Positions 9,861-18,750 are shown, counted from the first letter of the stretch. The stretch: 64,000 nt of DNA from DATCHW01 sp963806045 (GCA_963806045.1 CAWDWP010000001.1:558001-622000), one strand, 5' to 3'. Made by a program: numbers and translations. The notes: generated by a model from the sequence alone, not told the origin.

Positions 9861-10325
9861 CTAATAATATTTGAATAAAAATCCTTGCCTTTTTAATGCA
9901 GTACTATCCCATTGAGGCAAAATGGTTTTTATGAATTGCATCTTTGAAGTATATAATTTATCCATTTCAAGCCCGAGAAATTTCTGCGCTTTTTCTTTTG
10001 TTGATATATCCGGCATCGGAACGGGAAGCTTTACATTCAGTTTAATAAGAAGTCCGGAAAGAAGAAGTCTTGCTTCTTCTGCTTTCTGAATCGAAGTTCC
10101 GACTATTCTTGCGCATTCAAGCGGTGCATGAAACGAACCGCCGTGGCTTGCTGCAACAAAATCAAATCTCCATTGAGCGTGTCTTATCAGTTTCAATATT
10201 GGTTTCATCTGTTCTTCAGTGGCTCCGTTGTCCCACGCAGTTTTTGCTTCAATGTGAGCCTTAACAATCAGGCTCGATAGCAATTCCTTCAAGTTCAAAA
10301 AGCTTATCCTGTCGTTCATAAACAT
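9861..10325 (-). CDS. nrfA: NrfA C-terminal part (after frameshift)
   Basis: This frame carries the C-terminal helical part of ammonia-forming cytochrome c nitrite reductase: VKAHIEAKTAWDNGATEEQM, IRHAQWRFDFVAASHG, PDISTKEKAQKFLGL and FIKTILPQWD are diagnostic NrfA segments. It has no heme motif of its own and no believable independent start. The real product is the fusion with the 360-residue frame at 10261-11343. The two frames overlap around 10261-10325 and join with a single +1 shift close to 10285-10300 (FEL then KELLSS), giving about 493 residues, the normal NrfA length. Confidence 0.82.
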   Translation of the reverse strand: MFMNDRISFLNLKELLSSLIVKAHIEAKTAWDNGATEEQMKPILKLIRHAQWRFDFVAASHGGSFHAPLECARIVGTSIQKAEEARLLLSGLLIKLNVKLPVPMPDISTKEKAQKFLGLEMDKLYTSKMQFIKTILPQWDSTALKRQGFLFKYY

Positions 10326-11343
10326 TTTTCGTCAGTTCGGTTTCGCTTTCCCGGTGGCACACCTGGCACGAATTTGCAATATTATTTAAAGGACTTTGAA
10401 CGTGATGGTCTGTAAATTTAACTCCCCCGACACTTTTATAAGGCATGTGGCAGTCAGCACAGGATAATCCTCTTTGACTATGTATCCCTGTCTGGAATAA
10501 TTCAAAGTCCGGATGCTGTGCTTTCAGCATCGGAGTCCTGCTCAAAGCGTGAACCCAGTCTGTGAAATCAGCTTCATCATAGTAATTTTCGATGCTGTCA
10601 ACTATCGAACCTTTATCCCAGGGGAAGGTCAGATATTTTTCTTCTTTTCCTTTGAAGTAATATTCCACGTGGCATTGAGCACAAACCAGCGAGCGCATTT
10701 CATTATGTGTGGACTTCGTTATATCTTTTCCCTGTCTTTGAAATGCTTCTATCAATGCAGGTCTCGTGATTCTGAGGTTCAGAGTCTTCGGGTCGTGGCA
10801 GTCCTGACATCCGATTGGGTTTACAATTTCCGGTCCCATTTCATTCCAGGGTGTATGATAAAAAGCAGCGGCTCCCAGTTTCTGCATCATTCTTGGCACA
10901 TCAGTGCTTTTACAGGTCCAGCAGGTGGCAGGCTGGGGAACGTCGGTTCGTAAAGTTTTTCTAATATCGTTTATTGCATAAAAGTGCCCGCGGCTTTGAT
11001 TGTATTCTCTTGAAAATGCATATCCCGCCCACATTACCACTAAATCAGGATACCTTGCAAGCAAATCAATCGTATGTGACCCGGCGTGCTTGCTGGCAAA
11101 GTTTGTATCTTTTGTTTGCAGGTATGTTTCGAATTCACGCGGATAATTTTCTCCCCATACGTCATTGCGCGGCTCGGGGTCATTAATAGGTTTGACAGTC
11201 TGAACCAGTATGTTCGATTCGCTTCTTCTCTCAAGGATTGAACTTCCTAAAAGTCCTACAAGAAAAACCAATATTATTGTAACAAGGTAAAGAACCCAGC
11301 CCAGCCAGGGTCTCTCTTTAATAGTATCTGATATTTTTTTCAT
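10261..11343 (-). CDS. nrfA: Cytochrome c nitrite reductase NrfA, pentaheme N-terminal part
   Basis: NrfA reduces nitrite to ammonia with six electrons in the periplasm. An N-terminal membrane anchor/signal (about residues 13-34) is followed by all five heme-binding motifs: the catalytic CWTCK (141-145, Lys-ligated heme), then CQDCH (179), CAQCH (221), CADCH (295) and CQVCH (326). The frame then stops (TAA) right after VYERQDKLFEL, and the remaining ~150 residues continue in the +1 frame. Without that part the dimer-forming helices are lost. Either the gene is broken or the sequence carries one extra base; intact nrfH upstream favours the second. It is 191 nt downstream of nrfH. Confidence 0.9.
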   Translation of the reverse strand: MKKISDTIKERPWLGWVLYLVTIILVFLVGLLGSSILERRSESNILVQTVKPINDPEPRNDVWGENYPREFETYLQTKDTNFASKHAGSHTIDLLARYPDLVVMWAGYAFSREYNQSRGHFYAINDIRKTLRTDVPQPATCWTCKSTDVPRMMQKLGAAAFYHTPWNEMGPEIVNPIGCQDCHDPKTLNLRITRPALIEAFQRQGKDITKSTHNEMRSLVCAQCHVEYYFKGKEEKYLTFPWDKGSIVDSIENYYDEADFTDWVHALSRTPMLKAQHPDFELFQTGIHSQRGLSCADCHMPYKSVGGVKFTDHHVQSPLNNIANSCQVCHRESETELTKNVYERQDKLFELEGIAIEPDC

Positions 11344-11473
11344 AATGCAATTCTTTATAGTTGAAAATTTATTTTAATATTATTTTTTGTTCTTCATTAA
11401 TCATTATTTTTGCCGCTGTTGGTGTTCAAGCTAGCGTTACCAACTAGCAATCATAGATCTTACTCATCACTAA

Positions 11474-11539
11474 CAGCTATTAACATTGTTCATTAATCAT
11501 TGTTCATTAATCATTAATCATTATTCATTATTCATTATT
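11474..11539. repeat. Low-complexity ATTGTTCATT/ATTATTCATT tract
   Basis: About 66 bp of repeated TTCATTAATCATT and TTATTCATT words lie between nrfH and nrfA, and the nrfH stop codon is inside the tract. The same words occur at 12386-12640 and in the signal-peptide codons of the gene starting at 46486. Confidence 0.75.
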
Positions 11540-12089
11540 TAAGCCATTCCGGAATTATCGGTGATAGCTTCGGTACCTGCTGATAAGGGAATGATGAAAG
11601 ACTGCTAACTCTTCCGTGAGGATTTTCTCTGTGGCATTCCCAGCATAGCCGTTCATTTTCTTCTTCCTCTTCCTGGTTTCTGTACAGTTCCATCATCATT
11701 ATTTGATTTTCATGGCATCTTTCACAATTTTCATTAACAACTTCCTGTCCGGCTTTTTTTATATGTATTACCTGCGGTTCGAGCCTTAGAGTAAATATTG
11801 TCGAGTGTCTCAATCCATCCATTGCCTTGAACAGAAATTTATTTACAATATTATTATGCGGAACGTGACAGTCATTGCAGACGGTAAATCTTCCGTGTGA
11901 ACTATGCTGCCAGGATGAATACTGAGGAAACATTACGTGGCAATTAATGCAGGTTTCCGGATTGTCAGAAAGATATGAACCTGCTTTCCCGATATGCAAA
12001 ATCAAAAGAACGAGACCTGTAAAAACGCCCATTGCAACTATCACAGGTACCCGCCATTTCCTGGGAGGCAGAAAGAAACCAAATTTCAT
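11535..12089 (-). CDS. nrfH: Cytochrome c nitrite reductase small subunit NrfH
   Basis: A 184-residue membrane-anchored tetraheme c-type cytochrome of the NapC/NirT family that takes electrons from menaquinol and passes them to NrfA. One N-terminal membrane helix (about residues 13-32) precedes four heme motifs: CINCH, CNDCH, CERCH and CWECH. HVMFPQYSSWQHSSH after the first motif is typical for this family. A consensus FNR/CRP-type site with a Bacteroidota -7 element sits just upstream, arguing for anaerobic control. The C-terminal codons run into the ATTATTCATT repeat tract. Confidence 0.92.
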   Translation of the reverse strand: MKFGFFLPPRKWRVPVIVAMGVFTGLVLLILHIGKAGSYLSDNPETCINCHVMFPQYSSWQHSSHGRFTVCNDCHVPHNNIVNKFLFKAMDGLRHSTIFTLRLEPQVIHIKKAGQEVVNENCERCHENQIMMMELYRNQEEEEENERLCWECHRENPHGRVSSLSSFPYQQVPKLSPIIPEWLK

Positions 12090-12114
12090 AATCGAATCAT
12101 AATAGGTTAATATT

Positions 12115-12158
12115 CAAAATTATTGAAATTTAAATATGAATAAATTGATTTAAATCAA
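12115..12158 (-). promoter_or_regulatory. FNR/CRP-type operator and TAnnTTTG promoter for nrfH
   Basis: TTGATTTAAATCAA at 12145-12158 is a perfect palindrome and an exact match to the FNR consensus TTGAT-N4-ATCAA. On the minus strand TAATTTTG (12122-12115) fits the Bacteroidota -7 element TAnnTTTG. The operator centre is about 42 nt from the transcription start this element would predict, the spacing of class II activation. The box is 56 nt upstream of the nrfH ATG. Confidence 0.65.
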
Positions 12159-12283
12159 ATTATTTTCCCGTTTGCAACTATACCGTAACTAAGTAAAACT
12201 TACAGAAAATTATTAAATCAATAAACTCAAAAGAATCGTTATAAAATTTAATTTTCGTTCTTAAAATTATTAATTATCGAAGC

Positions 12284-12357
12284 GTAGCGAAGATCTTGTA
12301 AATGTTGAAAATCCTACTAGGAGGACGCCTAGGCGTACTCCTGGGAGGACTAATTAT
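12284..12357. repeat. Dispersed GAAGCGTAGCGAA / CCTGGGAGGA palindromic repeat
   Basis: The stretch has TTATCGAAGCGTAGCGAAGA, a 12-nt perfect palindrome ACGCCTAGGCGT, and CTCCTGGGAGGAC. A shorter relative (TTGAAGCGCAGCGGAAATCC followed by TCCTGGGAGGATT) lies at 35418-35452, so this is a dispersed intergenic repeat family. No coding capacity is seen. Confidence 0.6.
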
Positions 12358-12385
12358 CGAACCGAATCCAAGACCTTCTGGTTTC

Positions 12386-12640
12386 GATTATTCATTATTC
12401 ATTAATCATTACTCATTATTATGCTGGTTGTTGGTGACGTCCAAACTGCGTTTGAACTAAACACCAACAACGGCTAATTTAGGCCTCTGGTTTGGATTAT
12501 TCATTATTCATTAATCATTACTCATTATTATGCTGGTTGTTGGTGACGTCCAAACTGCGTTTGACCTAAACACCAACAACGGCTAATTTAGGCCTCTGGT
12601 TTGGATTATTCATTATTCATTAATCATTACTCATTATTAT
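12386..12640. repeat. 109-bp tandem repeat, two full copies plus a third start
   Basis: Units start at 12386, 12495 and 12604 (the last only ~37 bp). The two full units differ visibly at one base (GAACTAA versus GACCTAA). Each begins with an ATTATTCATT tract and has a hairpin with arms GTTGTTGGTG/CACCAACAAC enclosing CAAACTGCGTTTG. The third, partial unit runs into the ccmB stop codon. Together with the repeat at 12284-12357 this fills most of the 547-bp gap between nrfH and ccmB. Confidence 0.85.
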
Positions 12641-13302
12641 ACGTCTTCCCATATAAACCGAAAGAGTATCAGAGATGCGGTGATTACGACAATTGAATAA
12701 GCAGTCAGAATCTGAAAGTCTTCCATAAGGTTTGCGGTTGGCTCTCCTGAACTTGCTAATTTAGTTGCATCAATTACCGTTAAGAGCAAAGGAAGAAGAA
12801 TCGGAAATGCAAGAACAGGATACAAAGTCCCTTTGGTGTTTGCCTTCGATATGATTGCAGCAATTATAGTGGATGAAGCTACAAGACCAATATTCCCAAG
12901 CAGTACAGTAATCACAAATCCGCTGAAGTTTCCTATATTGAAATTTGTGATTACTGTATAAAGTATCAGAATTACTATGTTAAGTCCGAATGTAAGTATC
13001 AGGTTGAAGAAAAATTTACCGAGAAAAATACTGTTTGTATCTGCACTGAGTTTAAGTGCGAATGAAGTTTCTTTTTCCTCTTCCTTTATGAAAACCCTTG
13101 CAAGTCCGCTTACAGCCGAGAAAAATATTACAATCCATAATAAACCGGAAAGAATTTCAGTTTCAATTTTTTCGTTTCCTATGGAAAATCTGATAATTGA
13201 AATAGTTACTATCACAAACATCAAAAGAGAGTTTATGGCATACCGATTCCTTATTTCTGATTTTATATCTTTCCGTAATATTTTTAAAGTTGAACTTAAC
13301 AA
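12637..13302 (-). CDS. ccmB: Heme exporter permease CcmB
   Basis: A 221-residue integral membrane protein with six hydrophobic helices. The N-terminus LKILRKDIKSEIRNRYAIN and the segment SGLARVFIKEEEKETSFALKL fit CcmB, the membrane subunit of the CcmAB ABC transporter used in system I cytochrome c maturation. The start is 18 nt after the stop of the barrel-protein gene. No ccmA or ccmC follows; the next DNA is repeats and then nrfHA. In this block it probably serves assembly of the multiheme NrfHA. The stop codon lies in the repeat tract. Confidence 0.82.
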   Translation of the reverse strand: MLSSTLKILRKDIKSEIRNRYAINSLLMFVIVTISIIRFSIGNEKIETEILSGLLWIVIFFSAVSGLARVFIKEEEKETSFALKLSADTNSIFLGKFFFNLILTFGLNIVILILYTVITNFNIGNFSGFVITVLLGNIGLVASSTIIAAIISKANTKGTLYPVLAFPILLPLLLTVIDATKLASSGEPTANLMEDFQILTAYSIVVITASLILFRFIWEDV

Positions 13303-13320
13303 AGTCTATGAAGATAAAAA

Positions 13321-14979
13321 TTAAAATTGAGATTGAAAAGTGAATCTGAATCCTTCAAATGGTTTTACAAATCTGCATATCCCGTTCGTACAGCGCAGTC
13401 CTCCTCTTTCAGAACCATATGATGCCATTACAGTATTCGACTGGCTGATTTTATAAAGCACTTCACCCTGGAACCAGGTTTTCTTGCCTGTCGGTTCTTC
13501 TTTATCGTTTGTGAATTCTCCGGTAACCGTTACTCCGAGCTGAGGCGATTTTGTCAGATTAACGGAAACAAGTTGGTTATAATAGTCCAGCTGGTCTGCC
13601 TGCCGTGCAGAATTGTGAACAATCTGCTGTTCACTTACTAATTTAATAGTATATTCTTTATCTATGTTGTATTTGAGTTCAAAAGGTGCAGTTGTAATCT
13701 GAAGCTGTTCCGATGCATTTGGAATAATGTAATTATAAACGACACTGTTTTGCCTGTATAATGCAGCATGTGCATAAACCTTTTTCGAAATATAATATTC
13801 ACCTTCTAAATATACTTCCCAGAAAGGTGATAATGCATTATCAAACGATGGAATAAAACTTGAGCTTCTGTCAACTCTCTGATAAACGATTCTTCCTGTA
13901 GTGTCTGAATTTATATATTTGTAATGCTGTGATGCCACACTTCCGTTGAGATTGAAATTCAGATTATCATTTACAACGTAAACAATATCAATCTGTCCTC
14001 CGACTTCGTCGTTGAAATTTACGGAGTGAGGATTCCTTGAAATTAATGTCCACGTGTGATATTTAACAGCAGTCGGCGGATTCTGGAAAGGAAGCATCTT
14101 GGTTGCGCGGTCAGTGCTTTGGTTATCGGGTGTTGTTACATCATATCTGTAATTTTTATATTCAAGTGTGACACCCAGTCCTGATTTTGAAACTGATAAA
14201 GCAGAATAAAATCCGTCGCCGTTTGAAGAAATTCCGTTAGGATAAATCGGGCTTCTTTCACCTATAATATGCTTATGTGCATATGAAGAATAGAATGCCA
14301 ATTCTCCGAAGTTCAAATTAAGATATGCTTCGGGAAGGTCGGCAGTTATATTTGTAAAGCTGCTGCCTGACGGAACTACACCTTTTGCATATACATAATT
14401 CGTTCCGAGCAGAAGATTCTTGAATGGACTGATTTCAAAATTCCCGTCACGAATTTTATATTTTTCAATTCTTTCAGGATTCAGATAATCGCTGTATTCG
14501 AGGTCTCCGCCTAAAATCTGGGCTTTTATTTTTACGGGATTTTTTTCACCAAAAGTTCTTTTGAAAGCAACTCTCACTCCGTCAATTCCTGTATCATATG
14601 CAAGTGCCCTGTCTTCGAATGTGTTAAACGTCATACCTCTTGAAACCAAATCCCAGTAGTTACCTGCCCTCACAGAAATTCCTACATTATTGTTATTATA
14701 TTCAATAAATCTTTTTTTGATACCCTTGAAATCAAGCCCGTATTCTATAGGGTCGCTTATTTCATATCTTAATCCGAAAATAATATCATTTACAGACAGC
14801 CTGACATCGGTCAGGTTTTCAAAATATTCTTTGGAATTTTTTACATCACCGGTATATTCATACCCGTTTCCATAACGCAGCAGATTATTCACCGAAGCTT
14901 TAACATTGAGATTAATCTGCGAATAAACCGCAGATGAACATAATAAGACAGAAATAATTACGAGTAAACTTCTTTTCAT
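13321..14979 (-). CDS. Outer-membrane beta-barrel protein (DUF6029-like)
   Basis: A 552-residue protein with signal peptide (MKRSLLVIISVLLCSSAVYSQ) and then about 530 residues of alternating amphipathic strands that end in Phe (FRFTFQSQF), as expected for an outer-membrane barrel. The N-terminal part (NNLLRYGNGYEYTGD, IIFGLRYEISDP) resembles a Bacteroidota family I recall as DUF6029, usually near cytochrome c maturation genes. It lies between the TlpA-like thioredoxin gene and ccmB on the same strand, so a role linked to the respiratory block is possible but unproven. Confidence 0.65.
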   Translation of the reverse strand: MKRSLLVIISVLLCSSAVYSQINLNVKASVNNLLRYGNGYEYTGDVKNSKEYFENLTDVRLSVNDIIFGLRYEISDPIEYGLDFKGIKKRFIEYNNNNVGISVRAGNYWDLVSRGMTFNTFEDRALAYDTGIDGVRVAFKRTFGEKNPVKIKAQILGGDLEYSDYLNPERIEKYKIRDGNFEISPFKNLLLGTNYVYAKGVVPSGSSFTNITADLPEAYLNLNFGELAFYSSYAHKHIIGERSPIYPNGISSNGDGFYSALSVSKSGLGVTLEYKNYRYDVTTPDNQSTDRATKMLPFQNPPTAVKYHTWTLISRNPHSVNFNDEVGGQIDIVYVVNDNLNFNLNGSVASQHYKYINSDTTGRIVYQRVDRSSSFIPSFDNALSPFWEVYLEGEYYISKKVYAHAALYRQNSVVYNYIIPNASEQLQITTAPFELKYNIDKEYTIKLVSEQQIVHNSARQADQLDYYNQLVSVNLTKSPQLGVTVTGEFTNDKEEPTGKKTWFQGEVLYKISQSNTVMASYGSERGGLRCTNGICRFVKPFEGFRFTFQSQF

Positions 14980-15027
14980 AAAATTTTTTAAGTTAAGTAA
15001 ATATTAAACCGATAAATCAAATTGCTC

Positions 15028-15526
15028 TTAATTTAATCCCAGAGCGGTTTTTATTTCTTCCTCCATTTTCACCTCATCGCCGGAAAGGAAGTTAGAATGT
15101 TTTGCTACGATTTCTTTATTCTTACTGATAAGAAGTGAATAGGGAAGTGTCAATTCTGTATTTCCCCAGTATGATTCATAAACTTTATTATCAATATCGA
15201 GCACTACTGTGAATTTATATCCTTTTGTATCTATGAATGGCTTGACTTTAACGATTGATTTCTGGTCGTCTTCATTAATTGCAAGATACATAAATCCTTT
15301 GTCTTTATACTTTTCGTAAATATCGTTTATGTATCTCATCTCTTCTTTGCACGGAGCACACCAGCTTGCCCAGAATGATAAAAGCACCGGACCTTTTTCA
15401 AGCAATTTGCTCAAGAGTGACATCATTTCCGTTAATGTCTCCGAGTGTGAAATCTGAATAAGACTGCGCTTTTAATGTTAAAGAGAATAAGAAGAGAATT
15501 GCAAGAACTAAATAGATTTTTTTCAT
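15028..15526 (-). CDS. TlpA/ResA-type exported thioredoxin, interrupted by one +1 shift
   Basis: The thioredoxin domain is open from 15426 (132 residues) with the active site WCAPC in LSFWASWCAPCKEE. The true N-terminus is in another frame: ATG at 15526 gives a signal peptide (MKKIYLVLAILFLFSLTLKAQ) and DFTLGDINGNDVTLEQ, then stops. Removing one A from CAAATTG near 15405 joins the frames as VTLEQLLEKGPVLLSFW, a 165-residue protein. TlpA/ResA proteins reduce apocytochrome c cysteines or handle periplasmic disulfides, which fits the ccmB/nrfHA neighbours. The break looks like an artefact but could be real. Confidence 0.8.
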
Positions 15527-15550
15527 TTATTTTTTTCGATTTTATTATTG

Positions 15551-16588
15551 TTACAATTTAGAATATGTTGCTATTAAAGCTGTTATAATCAAATTTACAA
15601 GTGCAAGAGGAAGCATTACTTTCCATCCGAGATTCATTAACTGGTCATAGCGGAATCTCGGCATTGTCCACCTGACCCAGATAAAGAAGAAAACCATAAA
15701 TAAAACTTTTGCACCAAACGCAGCAATCTGAATTATGCTGACCCATATATCAGGCAAGCCGAATGTCTGCAGATAAGGAAATTGCCACCCGCCAAGATAT
15801 AAAGTTGTGATTATGGAAGATGATATAATCACATTTGCATATTCGGCAAGAAAAAATAATGCGAACTTCATGCTGGAATATTCTGTATGGTATCCTCCGA
15901 CAAGTTCCTGCTCCGCCTCCGGAAGGTCAAATGGAGCACGGTTTGTTTCCGCAAAGGAAGCAACAAGAAAAGTTAAAAATCCTATCGGCTGCAATATCAG
16001 GTTCCATTTCCATCCATATTGATTTTGAACTACAGTGCTCAGACGGAATGAACCATTAATTAGTACTATTCCGATTACTGCCACACCCATCGAAAGTTCA
16101 TAGCTTATCATCTGTGCTGAAGACCTTAACCCGCCAAGCAGTGAATATTTGTTGTTGGAAGACCATCCGCTTAATGTAATTCCATAAACACCGAGAGACA
16201 GCAAAGAAAGTATATAAAGTATTCCTATATTAACATCGGCTATCTGAAGATTTATTTGCTTTCCGAAAAGCACAATTTTATCCCCGAAAGGAATGACTGC
16301 AATTGTTGAAAGTGCAACTACAAGTGATATTCCCGGAGCAAGAGAATGTATGAATTTATTCGCTTTTTCAGGAACGATATCCTCCTTCATCAGCAGTTTT
16401 AGAACATCCACAAATGGCTGAAGCATACCCCAAAATCCGACCCGGTTTGGTCCATAACGGTTCTGAATAAAAGCAGAAACTTTCCTCTCTGCAAGTACTG
16501 AATATGCAACAGTAATCAGAAGAGTTGTTTCAACAACTACAATTTTTATGAGGATAATTATCAGATTAAGCAACCAGTCAGACATCAA
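15551..16588 (-). CDS. nuoH: NADH-quinone oxidoreductase subunit H
   Basis: A 345-residue membrane subunit of respiratory complex I at the quinone-binding junction. Diagnostic segments are AERKVSAFIQNRYGPNRVG, the loop with ETNRAPFDLPEAEQELVGG, and the C-terminal WVRWTMPRFRYDQLM. About eight membrane helices are visible. Length is normal for NuoH. No other nuo gene is in the window, so the subunit is either separated from the rest of the operon or the operon continues only as this gene here. It heads the minus-strand respiratory block. Confidence 0.95.
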   Translation of the reverse strand: MMSDWLLNLIIILIKIVVVETTLLITVAYSVLAERKVSAFIQNRYGPNRVGFWGMLQPFVDVLKLLMKEDIVPEKANKFIHSLAPGISLVVALSTIAVIPFGDKIVLFGKQINLQIADVNIGILYILSLLSLGVYGITLSGWSSNNKYSLLGGLRSSAQMISYELSMGVAVIGIVLINGSFRLSTVVQNQYGWKWNLILQPIGFLTFLVASFAETNRAPFDLPEAEQELVGGYHTEYSSMKFALFFLAEYANVIISSSIITTLYLGGWQFPYLQTFGLPDIWVSIIQIAAFGAKVLFMVFFFIWVRWTMPRFRYDQLMNLGWKVMLPLALVNLIITALIATYSKL

Positions 16589-16741
16589 TCAGATATAATT
16601 TATAATCACTCAAGATGTTCAAAATTATTGAAATTTTAAATACAAAAACTTACATCCAATATATATTTAACTTAATATATTATTATAAGTTCATTTAAAG
16701 GTGTGAAAATATAAAAAAAAGGAAAAATAAAGGTTCGTTCT

Positions 16742-16889
16742 AGTACCCCATCCCCTGATGGGGTACTGCTACTGCTTTCGTGGCAACTGTCGGGATTCTA
16801 TCGGGACTCTGCGTGAAGGGTGTTTCGTTCAGTACCCCATCCCCTGATGGGCTGCTTTCGTCTAGTACCCCATCCCCTGATGGGGTACT
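16742..16889. repeat. Three palindromes with core ATC-CCCT-GAT
   Basis: Perfect hairpins AGTACCCCATC-CCCT-GATGGGGTACT lie at 16742-16767 and 16864-16889, with a third, decayed copy at 16831-16855. Between and after them are repeated TCGGGA words every ~11-25 bp. The 436-bp gap between nuoH and the pseudogene holds no gene; a 66-codon frame across it is only the repeat read through. Confidence 0.85.
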
Positions 16890-17024
16890 CTCGGGAATGC
16901 ATCGGGAACGAGTCGGGAATGCGTAACGGAACAAAGCCATAATAAGTTATTTGTTTATTAATATTAAAATATTTTAATTTTCATTAAGAGGTGTTTTTGT
17001 ATTTAATTGGGAGTAATTAATTAA

Positions 17025-18674
17025 ATGAAAAAAATAATACTGTTTTCATTTCTTTTTCTTTCTTTAAGTACCTCTATTGTATATTCCCAGCCGCAGTTTG
17101 AATGGGTGAGGAATTATCCTATGCATGGAAAAGCTGCTGCTATGGATTCTACAGGTAATGTATATGTTGTTGGTACCATAGGAAACACTACTAAACTTTT
17201 AAAATATAACTCATCCGGTAATTTAATCTGGCAAAGATTTGATTCAATACGATACTAATGGAATGGGAATATATGCAGCGGCAGATAAGCACGGAAATGT
17301 TTATTTTACTGCTGAAGTTTATCAGTTTCTAGGTGGTTATACATGGATATTGCAACGTAAAATATGATTCAGCAGGAAATAAAAATTGGGTAAGTAATTA
17401 TAGTACCTGGTTAGCGATCAAGAGCAACGGGAATGGCAGTTGATAATGCCGGAAATATATATGTTACTGGATACGGAAGTATTAACAGGCAGAGTATAAT
17501 TATTTGACTATAAAATATAATCCACTAGGTGATACACTTTGGACTGCAGTTTACATATAGCCATATATTATGGGGGTAGTGAAGCAAATGCAGTTTGTAT
17601 TGATTTGCAAAGTAATGTTTATGTTACAGGATCAAGTATAAACTCAACTACCAATAATGATTATGTAACAATAAAATATAATAGTAATGGAATTCAGCAA
17701 TGGGTATCAAAATATGATGGTCCATAATCATGTAGGTGATGATGCGAAATTCTGTAATTGTTGATAATTAAGGATATTGTTATGTTACAGGAGTATTCGA
17801 ATATATTGTAATAAGTCATCTTGACTTTTGTACAATAAAATATAGCCCAAATGGTGATTCTTTATGGACAAGGTTGTATATTCCACCTTAAATCTTACAT
17901 TGGTCATATGGAACAGATATGATAATTGATGAAGATTATAAATGTTTATGTAGCAGGACCTGGTGGTGATACTAATTATCACGGTTCTTTAATTGGAGGC
18001 TTTACAATTAATTAAATATGATAAATATGGAAATTTTTATGGTACAGTGTTATTCGATACCAATGGTGCGCATATTCACTCCAGTGTGTGATATTTAACA
18101 ATAATATTTATTTAACTGGTAATGAATAAATTCGGTACAGCATTTATAGTATCTGGATATAATCTTTCGGGTAATCAAATATTTGGAGTTCATTTTATCC
18201 CGGTAACCAATGCTACAACGATGGTACTTATATTCTGACAATATACTATTTTATAAAAATAATTATATGATTAATATTCGGAGGATACGCTGTAGCTTCT
18301 GTACATATTGATTCATCAATATTATAAAATACTCAGATTACTAACGGAATCATTAATAATAATCATGTAGAAAATATCAAAACATCTTAAAACTATATCA
18401 AAATTTTCCAAATCCTTTTAATCCGGAAACGAAGATAAAGTTTGATAGTACCGGAAACAGTAGAAAGGTAAGAGGTTACATGTAAAATTATGACATCACC
18501 GGTCGGAAAGAAATCCAAACACTTGTGAATGAATCACTCCAGCCGGGGAGTTATGAAGTTACCTTCGATGCCCGCCAACCCGGGCTGGGGTCGCAATTAC
18601 CGAGTGGAGTGTATTTTTATAAATTAACAACGGAAGGATTCAGCGAAACGAAAAAAATGCTTTTGATTAAATAA
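17025..18674 (+). pseudogene. Decayed T9SS gene with SBBP-type beta-propeller repeats
   Basis: ATG at 17025 gives a signal peptide (MKKIILFSFLFLSLSTSIVYSQ) and the first repeat, then stops at ~17256. Downstream, all three frames carry pieces of the same design: AADKHGNVYFTAEV, NAGNIYVTGYGS, VCIDLQSNVYVTGSS, LTIKYNPLGDTLW. It ends with a sorting domain (NESLQPGSYEVTFDARQPG, GVYFYKLTTEGFSETKK) and a stop at 18672-18674. Reconstruction needs many shifts in both directions, unlike the single +1 shifts in neighbouring genes, so it is called a pseudogene or a very poorly read stretch. Confidence 0.8.
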
Positions 18675-18750
18675 CGACAGTTATTTAATTAGAAGTCCTC
18701 CAATCTTTCTGGAGGATATCGAATACATGACGAGAGTCACTTAATCAGAA

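Noticed and set aside
12386..12640. Possible CRISPR array
   Set aside because: Units are 109 bp and adjacent, without unique spacers between short direct repeats, and no cas gene is present.
16740..16940. A 66-codon minus-strand frame across the gap upstream of nuoH
   Set aside because: Its peptide is only the ATCCCCTGAT palindromes read through (STPSGDGVL repeated). No start signal or homology is visible.
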